64,000 nt of DNA from Flavobacterium sp. 5 (GTDB lineage Bacteria > Bacteroidota > Bacteroidia > Flavobacteriales > Flavobacteriaceae): contig NZ_PHUE01000001.1 in the NCBI RefSeq assembly GCF_002813295.1, positions 2,790,001 to 2,854,000 of the forward strand, in the 5' to 3' direction. A program made the position numbers and the translations under genes. Positions 7,844 to 17,751 of the stretch are shown in pieces; within the stretch, counting starts at the first letter, position 1; each line of letters starts with the position of its first letter. The notes beneath the pieces are model-generated. The model worked only from the letters and a program-made list of their open reading frames with translations, had not been told where the DNA came from and did no database searches.

Positions 7844-9586
7844 TTACATTATCAATCGCACACCCCCTAAATCAGCAACGCGATAAGAAAATTTATCTCC
7901 TGGAGAACCAATAAACATAAAGTTTTTAGGTATTTTCCATTTTTCAGAAAGTTCGGAAATTAAATCAGGACCAAATTCGCCTTCAATTTCTATAAATTCA
8001 ATATGTATTTGAGGATAGGCTCTGTCTAGAACTTCCAAATCAATTTTTAATTTTTGATTCGAATGGTGTTCTCTTATTACATTAACAATTTTGAGTTTTT
8101 TGGTAGTTTCATTATCTTCTACATATTGCATTACTTTGTTTAAAATTGCGACATTATCGCCTTTAGTAAAAAACACAAATTCCTGAGAGTTAATTTTTGC
8201 GTGGAGGTTGCCCAAAAAACGATTACTTAAAACAACCATTTTTCTAAGAGGATTATAAAAATATTCCAACATAGTAATACTGAATTCAATGAGAAAAATT
8301 CTTTCCAGCATGATCATGATAAACAATACGGCGGGTATGAAGTATTTTACAAATGTGAAAAATGAATTTTGATTCAAAATATAATTACCGGCAAAAGCAA
8401 TTATAATTAAGCTAATAGCAATAACTACGGCCAATCCATTTGCTTTTTCTGGGCGAGGTAATTTTTTTCGTTTATATTTCAGGAGTAAATTTCCAATACC
8501 AAATAAAGCCATCACAGCAAGAAAAGAAAAGGTATAAACACCAGCTAGCGATACTAAATCACCTTTGGTAACTATTAAAACAGAAACACATAAAACCAAA
8601 AAGCTGATTATAATTCTATAATTAGAACCTCTTTTGTTTTCTTTCAAAAAATAATTAGGTAAAATTCTATCCAAAGTCATTCTTTTCAGGAGACCAGTAA
8701 CTCCAACAAAGGATGTTAAAACGGCTCCACATAATACTAAAACGGCATCAATAGAAATTAACCAAGATAGCCAGTTTCCTCCTGCGGTATGCCCTAAAAA
8801 TGCTAATAATGATTCTTTGTGTTCACCTAATTGGGCCATTGGAATAATAGCGATAATCAGTATAGCAATTGCGGGATTGAAAAAAGAGACAATTGCCCAC
8901 ATATTGCGTAGTGTTTTTGGAAAAACGCCAGATTTTTGCTCCTCAACAAAATTAGCAGAGCTTTCAAAACCAGAAATACCGAGCATGGCAACTGAGAAAC
9001 CTAAGAATAAGGTGTATAGCAAGTTATGAGTTGTTAGCGGGATTTCCCAATTGAGATGAAAGGTTTGGAGGCCATTAAAAGCAATAAATAAAACACAAGT
9101 TATAACCAATAAAATCAATGAAACTAAATGAAAAATAAAGATACCAACAGCCACTTTAGCAGATTCGCCGATACCGATTATCGCCAATACTGTAAAAGCC
9201 AGTAAAACAATAATAGTTGCGATAGTAATAGGAAGGTCATTAAAAATGTGTTGTAAATAATGCATTGCTTCCGAAGCAGAAATTACTGCGGTCGCCATAT
9301 ACGAAAGCACCGTTAATATGGCCGCAATTGATGCCATTCTCTTGCTTGAAGTATTTAATAAAACATTATATGCACCACCATTTAGAGGTAGAGCTCCAAC
9401 TACTTCTCCATATATTTTTCTAAATAAAAATAGCACAATTCCAACAAACAAAAGAGAAATCCAAGCATACTGACCCGCATATCCAATAGTTAAAGCAGAT
9501 ACATACAAACAGGAAGAACTAATGTCGTTACCGCAAATAGCAGTAGATTGTAATTCATTTAATTTTTTGTGGATAGCTTTTGTCAT
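7844..9586 (-). CDS. APC-superfamily amino acid permease
   Basis: A 580-aa inner-membrane transporter with about 12 hydrophobic segments. The first helix region carries SSSCLYVSALTIGYAG, like the unwound helix 1 of APC amino acid transporters, and PLNGGAYNVLL matches a conserved stretch in family helix 2-3. A cytosolic C-terminal extension of about 140 residues after the last helix has alternating beta/alpha character. Substrate unknown. Transcribed convergently to dtd. Confidence 0.85.
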   Translation of the reverse strand: MTKAIHKKLNELQSTAICGNDISSSCLYVSALTIGYAGQYAWISLLFVGIVLFLFRKIYGEVVGALPLNGGAYNVLLNTSSKRMASIAAILTVLSYMATAVISASEAMHYLQHIFNDLPITIATIIVLLAFTVLAIIGIGESAKVAVGIFIFHLVSLILLVITCVLFIAFNGLQTFHLNWEIPLTTHNLLYTLFLGFSVAMLGISGFESSANFVEEQKSGVFPKTLRNMWAIVSFFNPAIAILIIAIIPMAQLGEHKESLLAFLGHTAGGNWLSWLISIDAVLVLCGAVLTSFVGVTGLLKRMTLDRILPNYFLKENKRGSNYRIIISFLVLCVSVLIVTKGDLVSLAGVYTFSFLAVMALFGIGNLLLKYKRKKLPRPEKANGLAVVIAISLIIIAFAGNYILNQNSFFTFVKYFIPAVLFIMIMLERIFLIEFSITMLEYFYNPLRKMVVLSNRFLGNLHAKINSQEFVFFTKGDNVAILNKVMQYVEDNETTKKLKIVNVIREHHSNQKLKIDLEVLDRAYPQIHIEFIEIEGEFGPDLISELSEKWKIPKNFMFIGSPGDKFSYRVADLGGVRLIM

Positions 9587-9890
9587 CAGTGAATTTTTAG
9601 AAAGCTTTGCTTTTTCAGACCCAATTTTTGATAGGATGCCTTCATTAATTTCGTTTTTTTCTTAAGCAGTCTTGTCTTGTTATCTCAAAGATAAAGTTAT
9701 TTTTCTGATTAGTTATGATTTTAATATGGATGCTTTTTATTTGATAATCATGATCTTACTGTTTTTTTTGTTGACTGTAAAAAAAATCAGTATTTGAAAT
9801 CCGATGGAAGTCAAATACTGAGTCTAATTAAATTATTAAAAATGTTATTTGTTTTTTTTATTTCATTTTTGAAATGAGAAAATAAATAAG
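9587..9890. other. Intergenic gap between permease and esterase genes
   Basis: AT-rich. The only structure seen is a 10-bp inverted repeat CAGTATTTGA (9788-9797) / TCAAATACTG (9811-9820), without a T-run. It could be an operator or a weak terminator. No small gene or RNA recognised. Confidence 0.4.
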
Positions 9891-10838
9891 TTAGTTTTGG
9901 TCTAGGATTTTATTAGCTAACAGCCAACTCTTACAGGCTGTGGGCCAATCAGTATTAGTTCCTTTTGTGCCCAAACCAAAACCATGACCACCATTTTGAT
10001 ATAAATGCATCTCGGCAGAAACTTTGTTTTTTATCAACGCTAAATAATAATTGATACTATTTTCTACAGGAACTACATCATCATCTGTTGCGTGTACTAA
10101 AAATGTAATGGGTGTGTTTTCGTTTACTACCTTTTCATTCGAATATTTTGCAATCAAATCAGCAGAAGCCGTTTTTCCTAGAAGACTCTCTCTGGAACCA
10201 TTGTGAGTAATTCCATCTTCCATTGAGATTACAGGATAGATTAATATAGAAAAATCGGGACGAGCACTGATATCATCTTTGATGTCATATACTTTGTCTG
10301 AATAATGTGTCGAAGCTGTTGAAGCCAAATGACCTCCAGCAGAAAATCCGATGATTCCAATTTTCGTAATATCTAAATTCCATTTTGCAGCATTCCGACG
10401 TAATGTTCGTATTGCTTCTTGCGCATCTTGAAGTGGACCAACGGTTTTATTGGTCATAATAGCATCGGATGGTAAACGGTATTTAAGTACAAAAGCCGAA
10501 ACTCCTATCGAGTTAAGCCATTTTGCGATATTTATTCCTTCTTTATCAATCGACAAAACGGAATAGCCACCACCAGGACAAATGACAACTGCAGCATTTT
10601 TACTTGACTTATTTTCTACCAAAAAAGGCATCAAAGTTGTTTCTATAACTTTTCGTATTCCAGTTCGAATGCCTTGAGTATCTAATCGCGGTTCTTCTTT
10701 ATAGGTGTCATTTTTAATGCCTCCTGGAATTTTATTCCATAGTGGAAATGCTGCACTTTCCTGTGAAAAACAATTAATTGGTAATGCTAAAAAAAGCAGT
10801 AATCCAAAAAATAGTGTTTTGTTAATTTTGTTCATCAT
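9891..10838 (-). CDS. Secreted alpha/beta-hydrolase, probable carbohydrate esterase
   Basis: A 315-aa hydrolase with a signal peptide (residues 1-25, ending CFSQ). Seen are the oxyanion-hole stretch CPGGGYSVL, the nucleophile elbow GFSAGGHLAS, a late acid in THATDDDVVP-type context and GGHGFG carrying the catalytic His. This is the pattern of BD-FAE / acetyl-xylan-esterase-like enzymes that remove acetyl groups from polysaccharides. It is divergent from the BNR-GH88 pair and next to GH28, so an ester on a pectin-like or glucuronate-bearing glycan is the likely substrate. Class is firm, substrate inferred. Confidence 0.8.
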   Translation of the reverse strand: MMNKINKTLFFGLLLFLALPINCFSQESAAFPLWNKIPGGIKNDTYKEEPRLDTQGIRTGIRKVIETTLMPFLVENKSSKNAAVVICPGGGYSVLSIDKEGINIAKWLNSIGVSAFVLKYRLPSDAIMTNKTVGPLQDAQEAIRTLRRNAAKWNLDITKIGIIGFSAGGHLASTASTHYSDKVYDIKDDISARPDFSILIYPVISMEDGITHNGSRESLLGKTASADLIAKYSNEKVVNENTPITFLVHATDDDVVPVENSINYYLALIKNKVSAEMHLYQNGGHGFGLGTKGTNTDWPTACKSWLLANKILDQN

Positions 10839-10942
10839 TCTTTTTATAAAATTCTATTTCTAAAGTAATGAAATAACTGTTTAATTCAACTAAAATTTTG
10901 ATAAAAAAGCATTGATTTTTTTTAAATTTTACTATTCTAAAT

Positions 10943-10988
10943 ACTGGTTGGTACTGGTTTGTATTTTTAAATGGTATAATTACATTTG
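10943..10988 (+). promoter_or_regulatory. Promoter of the BNR-GH88 pair with overlapping direct repeats
   Basis: TTTG at 10958-10961, a 19-base spacer and TACATTTG at 10981-10988 match the Bacteroidota consensus exactly. Direct repeats ACTGGTTGGTACTGGTT (10943-10959) overlap the -33 element and may bind a regulator. Confidence 0.7.
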
Positions 10989-11013
10989 TGAATTACCTAC
11001 CTAACCAATAAAA

Positions 11014-12348
11014 ATGATGTTCAATTATTTAAGAAAGGAATTTAATAGAAAAGCTATCATTTATCAAAGTTTGATTGTGTTGATGATTTTATTTTGTACT
11101 AATGGTACTGCACAGCTAAAAACGAATGAAAGTGAAATAGGTTTGGGTTGGAGTAACAATTCGGTCAACACCGTTATTTTTAGAAATAGCGCTCTAACAT
11201 CATTTAAAAATTGGCAATTTACGGGCTATTACAATCCAGATGGTAAGATGGTTTTGGCAAAGCGAAAATTGAACTCTAATCAATGGCAAACAATAATTAC
11301 TCCTTATAACGGAAATGTAAAAGATGCTCATAATAGTATTAGTATTGCGATAGATGCAGATGGCTTTCTTCACGTAAGTTGGGACCAACATGATACTCGT
11401 TTACGCTATGCAAAAAGTAAAATGCCTTTTGGTTTAGAGTTAGGTGAAGAACAATCGATGACAGGTTATGATGAAACCAAAGTTACCTATCCAGAATTTC
11501 ATAATTTGCCTAACGGGAAATTGTTGTTTTGTTACCGTTCGGGGGCTTCGGGAAGAGGCAATATGATTATGAAGTCGTATGATGTGAAAACTCAAAAATG
11601 GACTTCTTTACAAAATAATTTACTCGATGGTGAAAATCAACGCAGTGCATATTGGCAAATTTGTGTAGGTAAAAAAGGAATTTATATGTCATGGGTTTGG
11701 CGAGAAAGTTGGGATGTTTCCACTAATAATGATATTTGTTATGCTTTTTCAACAGATGGTGGACAAACTTGGGAAAAATCAACTGGTGAGAAATACGGTT
11801 TACCAATAACCAAGACCAGTGCGGAAATTGCGTGGAAAGTTCCTCAAGAGAGTAGCTTAATTAATCAAACGTCTATGACTGTGGATGATGTAGATAATCC
11901 CTATATTGCAAGTTATTGGGATGATAATGGAGTACCAGAATATAAAGTAGTGTATTTGAAAAAAGGGAAGTGGAATAAAATTGACACTGATTTCCATATT
12001 AACCCTTTTGTTTTGGGAGGAGGTGGAACAAAAAAGATTCCGATTTCACGTCCTGAAATTTTAGTTAACAAATCGATGCTTTATTTACTTTTTAGAGATG
12101 AAGAAAGAGCTAATAAAATAACTTTAGGATATACCAATTTGGATAAAAAACAATGGAAAGTTACTGATGTTACAGATTATTCTGTGGGACAGTGGGAGCC
12201 TAATTTTGATAAAGAGTTATGGAATGATAAAGGGAAATTGCATATTTTTTCTCAAAATGTAAGTCAAGCAGATGGGGAAGGATTGGCAAATGTAGTTCCT
12301 CAACCTGTGCGTATTATTGAATTAAAAAAGTTACTTATAATTAAATAG
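11014..12348 (+). CDS. BNR-repeat beta-propeller protein, possible polysaccharide lyase
   Basis: A 444-aa exported protein (hydrophobic signal about residues 16-35, ending GTAQ). It has BNR/Asp-box features (for example YAFSTDGGQTWEK, residues about 245-257) and the BNR_4-type order of SWDQHDTRLRYAKS, YPEFHNLPNGKLLF and YRSGASGRGN. Some propellers of this kind are lyases acting on a rhamnose-glucuronic acid linkage (family PL42). The adjacent GH88, four bases downstream, would then take off the unsaturated glucuronate formed. Propeller fold is well supported; lyase activity is inferred from context. The ATG at 11014 or the one at 11017 could start it. Confidence 0.75.
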   Translation: MMFNYLRKEFNRKAIIYQSLIVLMILFCTNGTAQLKTNESEIGLGWSNNSVNTVIFRNSALTSFKNWQFTGYYNPDGKMVLAKRKLNSNQWQTIITPYNGNVKDAHNSISIAIDADGFLHVSWDQHDTRLRYAKSKMPFGLELGEEQSMTGYDETKVTYPEFHNLPNGKLLFCYRSGASGRGNMIMKSYDVKTQKWTSLQNNLLDGENQRSAYWQICVGKKGIYMSWVWRESWDVSTNNDICYAFSTDGGQTWEKSTGEKYGLPITKTSAEIAWKVPQESSLINQTSMTVDDVDNPYIASYWDDNGVPEYKVVYLKKGKWNKIDTDFHINPFVLGGGGTKKIPISRPEILVNKSMLYLLFRDEERANKITLGYTNLDKKQWKVTDVTDYSVGQWEPNFDKELWNDKGKLHIFSQNVSQADGEGLANVVPQPVRIIELKKLLIIK

Positions 12349-12352
12349 TCAT

Positions 12353-13567
12353 ATGAAGAAGTATTATTTATTGATAATAATTGCTGTATTTTTTGTAGCT
12401 GTAGGTTTTCGAAAGCAAAATTTAGAAGATAAAGTAAATGCCACTTTACAAACGGCAATACAACAATATACTTATTTGAGTAAACAAGTAACTCTTGGAA
12501 AGTATCCTAAAACTTATTCAGTAGATAAAAACAAACTGGAAACCTCAGATTCTGGTTGGTGGTGTAGTGGATTTTACCCTGGAACTTTGTTATATTTGGT
12601 TGAAGCAAAAGGAACTCCTGAATTGAAAAAAGAAGCATTAAATGTGTTAGGAGATTTAAAAAAAGAACAATTCAATACCACTACTCACGATTTAGGCTTT
12701 ATGATGTTTTGTAGTTTCGGAAATGCAGAACGATTAAATCCTAGCAAAGAATATGAAGACATCTTGATGAATAGTGCTAAATCATTAGCAACTCGATTTA
12801 ATCCTAAAATTGGGTGTATAAAATCATGGGATAGTGCGCCTTGGAATCATGCTTCAAAAGATGAATCTCCAGTAATTATTGATAATATGATGAACTTGGA
12901 ACTTTTATTCTGGGCAACTAAACACAGTGGAGACAGTACTTATTACAAAATTGCTGTTCAACACGCCGATAAAACGATGATCAATCATTTTCGGAAAGAT
13001 TATAGTTCGTATCATGAAGTGGTCTACGATAATGAAACTGGAAAAGTGGCCAAACAAATCACAAATCAAGGTGCTGCTGATGATTCGTCTTGGGCGCGAG
13101 GTCAAGGTTGGGGATTGTATGGATATACAGTAATGTACAGAGAAACAAAGGATACAAAGTATTTAAAACAAGCACAAAATATTGCAAATTATATTTTAAA
13201 TCATCCTAATATGCCTAAAGATAAAATTCCATATTGGGATTTTAATGCGCCAAATATTCCAAATGCTTTACGAGATTCTTCGGCGGCTTCATTGATTGCT
13301 TCGGCTTTATTGGAGTTAGGTGGTTATGTCGGTAAAAAAGAAGAAACACGCTATTATGATACTGCCAAAACTATTTTATCGAATTTGCTAACACCAGAAT
13401 ATATTGCAACTGTGGGAACAAATGGTGGTTTTTTACTAAAACACGGGGTAGGGAATATGCCCAATAAAACCGAAATTGACACGCCACTCAGTTATGGTGA
13501 TTATTATTTGGTTGAAGCAATGTTACGCTACAAAATGTTGATAAAAATGAATAAAGAATTTAAATAG
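12353..13567 (+). CDS. Glycoside hydrolase family 88, unsaturated glucuronyl hydrolase
   Basis: Removes 4,5-unsaturated uronic acids left at oligosaccharide ends by lyases. The 404-aa protein has a signal segment (residues 1-20) and an (alpha/alpha)6-barrel sequence with GWWCSGFYPG, the acid pair region THDLGFM, DNMMNLELLFWA and DDSSWARGQGWGLYG, all typical of GH88. Four bases separate it from the BNR gene, so the two are translated from one message. Its presence argues that the neighbouring system includes a uronic-acid lyase. Confidence 0.9.
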   Translation: MKKYYLLIIIAVFFVAVGFRKQNLEDKVNATLQTAIQQYTYLSKQVTLGKYPKTYSVDKNKLETSDSGWWCSGFYPGTLLYLVEAKGTPELKKEALNVLGDLKKEQFNTTTHDLGFMMFCSFGNAERLNPSKEYEDILMNSAKSLATRFNPKIGCIKSWDSAPWNHASKDESPVIIDNMMNLELLFWATKHSGDSTYYKIAVQHADKTMINHFRKDYSSYHEVVYDNETGKVAKQITNQGAADDSSWARGQGWGLYGYTVMYRETKDTKYLKQAQNIANYILNHPNMPKDKIPYWDFNAPNIPNALRDSSAASLIASALLELGGYVGKKEETRYYDTAKTILSNLLTPEYIATVGTNGGFLLKHGVGNMPNKTEIDTPLSYGDYYLVEAMLRYKMLIKMNKEFK

Positions 13568-13618
13568 AAATAGATTAAAAGATGTAAATAATTTTAGTGT
13601 ATTTACGCTATTAAGTGT

Positions 13619-14200
13619 TTAATGAATAGTATCTCCGCGAATTATTATTTCGTTTGATTTTTTTATATTTTCTTCGGATTTACTTATTACCTTTATGACA
13701 CTTAAATTTAGACTTTCAAGTTTATTAACTGTTATTTTCAAGATGTAATTTTTGTCAACTAAATATGTCTTGTAATTACCATCAACTATTTCATTTTCAA
13801 TTTGAAAAATTACTGATCCTTCTTCCAGTGTTGTGTATCTCTTTCTTAACTCATCTAAAGAAATTAAATTGGGCTTATAATTATTTTTTGTTTCAATTAT
13901 AATTTTACCAGCATATTTAATATTCCCTATCTCAATATTTTCTTTTTCAACTGTGAGATTTTTAATTTTATTTGGATCTAAAAATTTTAGAATACTTTGA
14001 TCAACAAGTTTTCCATTCAAAAAGTAAGCAGGATTTTTTCCGCTTTTAAATTTAATTACATGGACAACTTTGATGATAGTATCTTCTTCAGAAATTGATT
14101 GTGAATTTTCAGATTTTATTTCGTTCGATTTTTCGGTTTTCTTTTGACCAAAAGCATTAGCGGTCAAAATTAAAACTACTATGATAATAAATTTTTTCAT
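13619..14200 (-). CDS. Secreted protein with a TonB-receptor plug-like segment
   Basis: A 193-aa protein whose signal peptide (MKKFIIIVVLILTANAFGQ) fixes the start at 14200; the longer frame to 14269 would bury the signal. The middle part, PAYFLNGKLVDQSILKFLDPNKIKNLTVEK followed by KYAGKIIIETKN, resembles the plug motif of SusC-like receptors (PLYIIDGKE...IDPNDIESIEVLKD...GVIIITTK), but no barrel follows. Function unknown. Convergent with the GH88 gene. Confidence 0.65.
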   Translation of the reverse strand: MKKFIIIVVLILTANAFGQKKTEKSNEIKSENSQSISEEDTIIKVVHVIKFKSGKNPAYFLNGKLVDQSILKFLDPNKIKNLTVEKENIEIGNIKYAGKIIIETKNNYKPNLISLDELRKRYTTLEEGSVIFQIENEIVDGNYKTYLVDKNYILKITVNKLESLNLSVIKVISKSEENIKKSNEIIIRGDTIH

Positions 14201-14324
14201 TTTTTGCTTTTTGTTGGTTTTTAGCGACGAACTTGTTTTGAGGTATTTTGAATTTATTGGTTTGGTCAAACAAAAACGAAGTTATAAAATTAAATATTTC
14301 TTTTAGTTAAAACCGAACGCACGA

Positions 14325-14714
14325 TTAGTTTTTATTAAGAGCTACATTATTTTTAAACCCTTTTTCTACAATAAAAACAAAAATAATTCCGACTACGTAA
14401 CATACCAAGTCAATCCAAGCAAATGAGGTTCCAATAACTGTAGCCGCAACTTTTGATTTTTGTAAACCCAGTTTTTCAACAATATGTAGATATTGAAGAA
14501 ATTCTATGCCAAAAGAAAACAATAAAACAAATATAGCAACAGGTAAAACAGGCAATTCTAAAAAGGATTTTATAAAACAGTAAATCAAAATTACAACCAA
14601 TACGTCACCAATGTATGGGCGAATTATATCATCATGAACAAATAAGGCAATTAGGACTTCTGTAACAAAAATCAGAATTGTTAAGAGAAAGTATTTCTTA
14701 TTGAATGTTAACAT
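14325..14714 (-). CDS. DUF2809-type small membrane protein
   Basis: A 129-aa protein with about four transmembrane helices. It carries the DUF2809 hallmarks: an acidic DDIIRPYIGDVLVV stretch after helix 1, GIEFLQ in helix 3 and TSFAWIDLVCYVVG in the last helix. The family has no known function. It stands alone between two secreted-protein genes. Confidence 0.8.
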   Translation of the reverse strand: MLTFNKKYFLLTILIFVTEVLIALFVHDDIIRPYIGDVLVVILIYCFIKSFLELPVLPVAIFVLLFSFGIEFLQYLHIVEKLGLQKSKVAATVIGTSFAWIDLVCYVVGIIFVFIVEKGFKNNVALNKN

Positions 14715-14898
14715 AGTTTTGATTAAGACAGATAAACACTAAGCGGTATTTGTTTGCTAATATATGGATATATAATGCCATAAACTACCAATCAAATTTC
14801 AGAAAAGAATATTGATGATTCTTTATAACTGCAAACAAGAAAAGAGAATTTTAGTTACTAGTAAAAACACCTTTTTAAATTTATAAAAACTGAGGTAA

Positions 14899-16590
14899 TT
14901 ACATTTTTACAACACCTTTTGTTACATTTTTACCGACAGTTGTTTTTTTTCTAAAGTCTGTTTTAGCATTCGAAATCAATTCTATGTTTTTACTGGCTTC
15001 ACCATCTATGGTTACCGCTTTTTGGGAAGTCGAATCGAAATTAATGTTTTTCAAAGACATGTTTTTACCATTATAAATTTCAAAAACAGTACTGTTTGTA
15101 ATGTCTAAATTGATATCATGAAGTTTAATTCCATTTGCATCAATGATAGAAAAACCTTTATCTGCTTTACCTATTAAATTAGAAATTTCGATATTTTCTA
15201 AATTCATTTCAGGTAATCCTTGTAAAAATACTGCTTGTTGGGCACCATTAATATAAATATTTTTGATAATGATGTTTTTAAATTGCGGTGTTTTTTCATC
15301 TACTGAAACGGTTGCAGCGATAGTATTATTTTCTCCTTCAGCCAATTTTTCTGCAATTGATTTTCCACCATAATACAAGTCAAAAGAAATGGCCTGCGAT
15401 GGAATATTGGTCATGAAAATATCCGAAATAAAGATATTTTCTACAATTCCGCCACGTCCACGAGCACTTTTAAATCGTAAGCCCACATCAGTTCCCATAA
15501 AAGTGCAGTTGGAAACATGCATGTTTTTTACACCGCCAGACATTTCACTTCCAACAGTTACACCTCCGTGCCCATGATAAACGATGTTGTTTCTAATAAT
15601 GATATTTTCACAAGCAACTCCACGATCACGACCATCTTTATCTTTTCCTGATTTGATACAAATAGCATCGTCACCAACATCAAAACTAGAATTTTCTACC
15701 AATACATTTTTACATGATTCTACATCCAAACCATCTCCATTTTGGGAATACCAGGGGTTACGAACGGTTGTGTTACGTATAATTAAATCTTCAATCAGTA
15801 AAGGATGAATATTCCATGCAGGAGAGTTTTGAAAAACAGGGCCGTCAAATAAAACACGTTTACTATTTTGAATGCTTACCATAACGGGACGAAGAAAATC
15901 ACGAATTTCTTCAAATTGTTCTTTTGTTTTTAAATCAAAACGAACATTTTGATCAGCATTTTTATTTCCTTTTATATATTGTTCGGATGGATACCAACTT
16001 GTTTTTTTATCGTTTAATACTCCTCCAGATGCTATTAAACTCGCCCATTGGCTTTCTGTTAATTTATCTTTTTTAACCATTCTCCAAGCTTCACCCGAAC
16101 CATCATAAATACCATTTCCAGTAAATGCAATATTTTCAAGGTTTTTTCCATAAATGGGAGAAATACAGCGCCAAGTATTTAAGCCTTCAAAACTGGTTTC
16201 AATAATTGGATACAAATTTTTGTCGGTCGAAAATTTAATCAATGATCCACTTTGAGCATTCAATTCGATATTACTTTTTAAAATAATTGGACCAGTAAGC
16301 CAAATTCCAGGAGGAATAATTACTTTTCCACCTCCTTTTTTGGAAACAGAATCGATAGCATCAGCAAAAGCTTTGGTACACAAAACAGTTCCTCCGTTTA
16401 CTGCTCCAAAATCAACAATATTTACCGTGTTATTTGGAATAATAGGCTCGTTTATTTTGTTCATTTTAAATTCAATTCCAGCATAGTAATCGTTGGATGA
16501 ACTAGTATTTTGTGCAAAAAGATTTATATGACAACTTGATAATGTTATTGCAAATACAAGAAATAATAACTGATTAAATTTGAATTTCAT
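14899..16590 (-). CDS. Glycoside hydrolase family 28 (polygalacturonase-like)
   Basis: A 563-aa exported enzyme; the N-terminus carries a signal peptide with LSSC, a possible lipobox, at residues 16-19. It folds as a right-handed parallel beta-helix, and the GH28 active-site motifs are all present: NGDGLDVES, VGDDAICIKSG, GHGGVTVGSE and RFKSARGRGG. The enzyme removes galacturonic acid (or other uronic or rhamnose units) from pectin-like glycans by inversion. It is divergent from lutABC, and an LacI-type palindrome lies in the shared upstream gap. Confidence 0.92.
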   Translation of the reverse strand: MKFKFNQLLFLVFAITLSSCHINLFAQNTSSSNDYYAGIEFKMNKINEPIIPNNTVNIVDFGAVNGGTVLCTKAFADAIDSVSKKGGGKVIIPPGIWLTGPIILKSNIELNAQSGSLIKFSTDKNLYPIIETSFEGLNTWRCISPIYGKNLENIAFTGNGIYDGSGEAWRMVKKDKLTESQWASLIASGGVLNDKKTSWYPSEQYIKGNKNADQNVRFDLKTKEQFEEIRDFLRPVMVSIQNSKRVLFDGPVFQNSPAWNIHPLLIEDLIIRNTTVRNPWYSQNGDGLDVESCKNVLVENSSFDVGDDAICIKSGKDKDGRDRGVACENIIIRNNIVYHGHGGVTVGSEMSGGVKNMHVSNCTFMGTDVGLRFKSARGRGGIVENIFISDIFMTNIPSQAISFDLYYGGKSIAEKLAEGENNTIAATVSVDEKTPQFKNIIIKNIYINGAQQAVFLQGLPEMNLENIEISNLIGKADKGFSIIDANGIKLHDINLDITNSTVFEIYNGKNMSLKNINFDSTSQKAVTIDGEASKNIELISNAKTDFRKKTTVGKNVTKGVVKM

Positions 16591-16712
16591 TATTTTGTAA
16601 AGAGTTAAGATGTTAGATTTTAATAGATTTTCTATACATTAAAATTAAAAGAAGCTTTTAGTTCATTTTAGTATCATTAAAGATAGTATATTGCGAAAAT
16701 TAAATATTTAGC

Positions 16713-16724
16713 GTAATCGATTAC
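16713..16724. promoter_or_regulatory. Perfect 12-bp palindrome, possible LacI-family operator
   Basis: GTAATCGATTAC is self-complementary with a central CG, the usual shape of LacI-family operators. It lies 122 bases upstream of the GH28 ATG and about 290 bases upstream of lutA. The rest of the 426-base gap holds an ATGGAA/TTCCAT inverted repeat (16901-16919) and a likely lutA -7 box TAACTTTG (16928-16935). Confidence 0.5.
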
Positions 16725-17016
16725 ACAAATATATCTTTTAAAAATAATATACGAGATCATTGATTGTTAATTTTAAGTATTTTTTTAAAAGAAAAAAATA
16801 AAATTTATTAATTTCTTTCGTATTTTCTGATATTTAGACTAAAGGTTAGAGAATTTTTGACAAACAAATTACCTCACAATTTCTAAAATAAAATTTCAGA
16901 ATGGAAAAATTGGTTCCATTATTATTTTAACTTTGAAATCAATAAAATTATTAATCTCAATAAGATGAATCTTAAGAAATATCAAGACTTGATATTCTTA
17001 AAAATAGTATTCGCAT

Positions 17017-17751
17017 ATGAAAGTTGGACTTTTTATTCCTTGTTATGTAGATCAATTCTATCCAAAAGTAGGTATTGCTACATTCGAATTATTGCAAAAG
17101 TTAGGTTGTGATGTTGATTTTCCGATGAAGCAAACTTGTTGCGGACAACCAATGGCCAATAGCGGTTACCAGCATCTAACGAAAGGTTGTGATGCTAATT
17201 TTATCACCAATTTTGCAGATTTTGATTATATCGTTTGTCCTTCAGGGAGTTGTGTAATGCACGTAAAAGAACATTTGCATAGTGATACAAATGAAGAAGA
17301 AGCAACTAGACTTCGAGCAAATGTTTACGAGTTAACCGAATTTATTACTGATATTTTAAAAGTAAAAAGTATCGAAGGAGATTTTCCGTTTAAAGTTGGA
17401 ATGCATCAAAGTTGTCATGGTCAGCGTGGATTAAAGCTTTCGCAAATGAGTGAATTAAATGCTCCTTTTTTTTCAAAACCCGAACAATTACTTCATAATA
17501 TTAAAGGACTAGCATTAGTTTCATTAACTAGAAAAGACGAATGCTGTGGTTTTGGAGGTACTTTTTGTGTGACTGAAGAAGCTATTTCTGTAAAAATGGG
17601 ACAAGATCGTATCAAAGATCACGAAAAATACCAAGTTGATTACATTACAGGCGGAGATATGTCTTGTTTAATGCATCTGGAAGGGATTTTGCGTAGACAA
17701 AATAGTCCCATTAAAATCATTCATATTGCCGAAATATTAAATTCAATATGA
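17017..17751 (+). CDS. lutA: L-lactate utilisation iron-sulfur protein LutA
   Basis: First subunit of the LutABC L-lactate dehydrogenase that oxidises lactate to pyruvate. The 244-aa protein has two cysteine-rich (CCG) domains: KQTCCGQPMANSGY (about residue 42) and KDECCGFGGTFCV (about residue 185). The stop overlaps the lutB start by four bases (ATGA at 17748-17751), so the two are translationally coupled. Beside rhamnose/uronate genes the lactate probably comes from rhamnose-derived lactaldehyde. Confidence 0.93.
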   Translation: MKVGLFIPCYVDQFYPKVGIATFELLQKLGCDVDFPMKQTCCGQPMANSGYQHLTKGCDANFITNFADFDYIVCPSGSCVMHVKEHLHSDTNEEEATRLRANVYELTEFITDILKVKSIEGDFPFKVGMHQSCHGQRGLKLSQMSELNAPFFSKPEQLLHNIKGLALVSLTRKDECCGFGGTFCVTEEAISVKMGQDRIKDHEKYQVDYITGGDMSCLMHLEGILRRQNSPIKIIHIAEILNSI

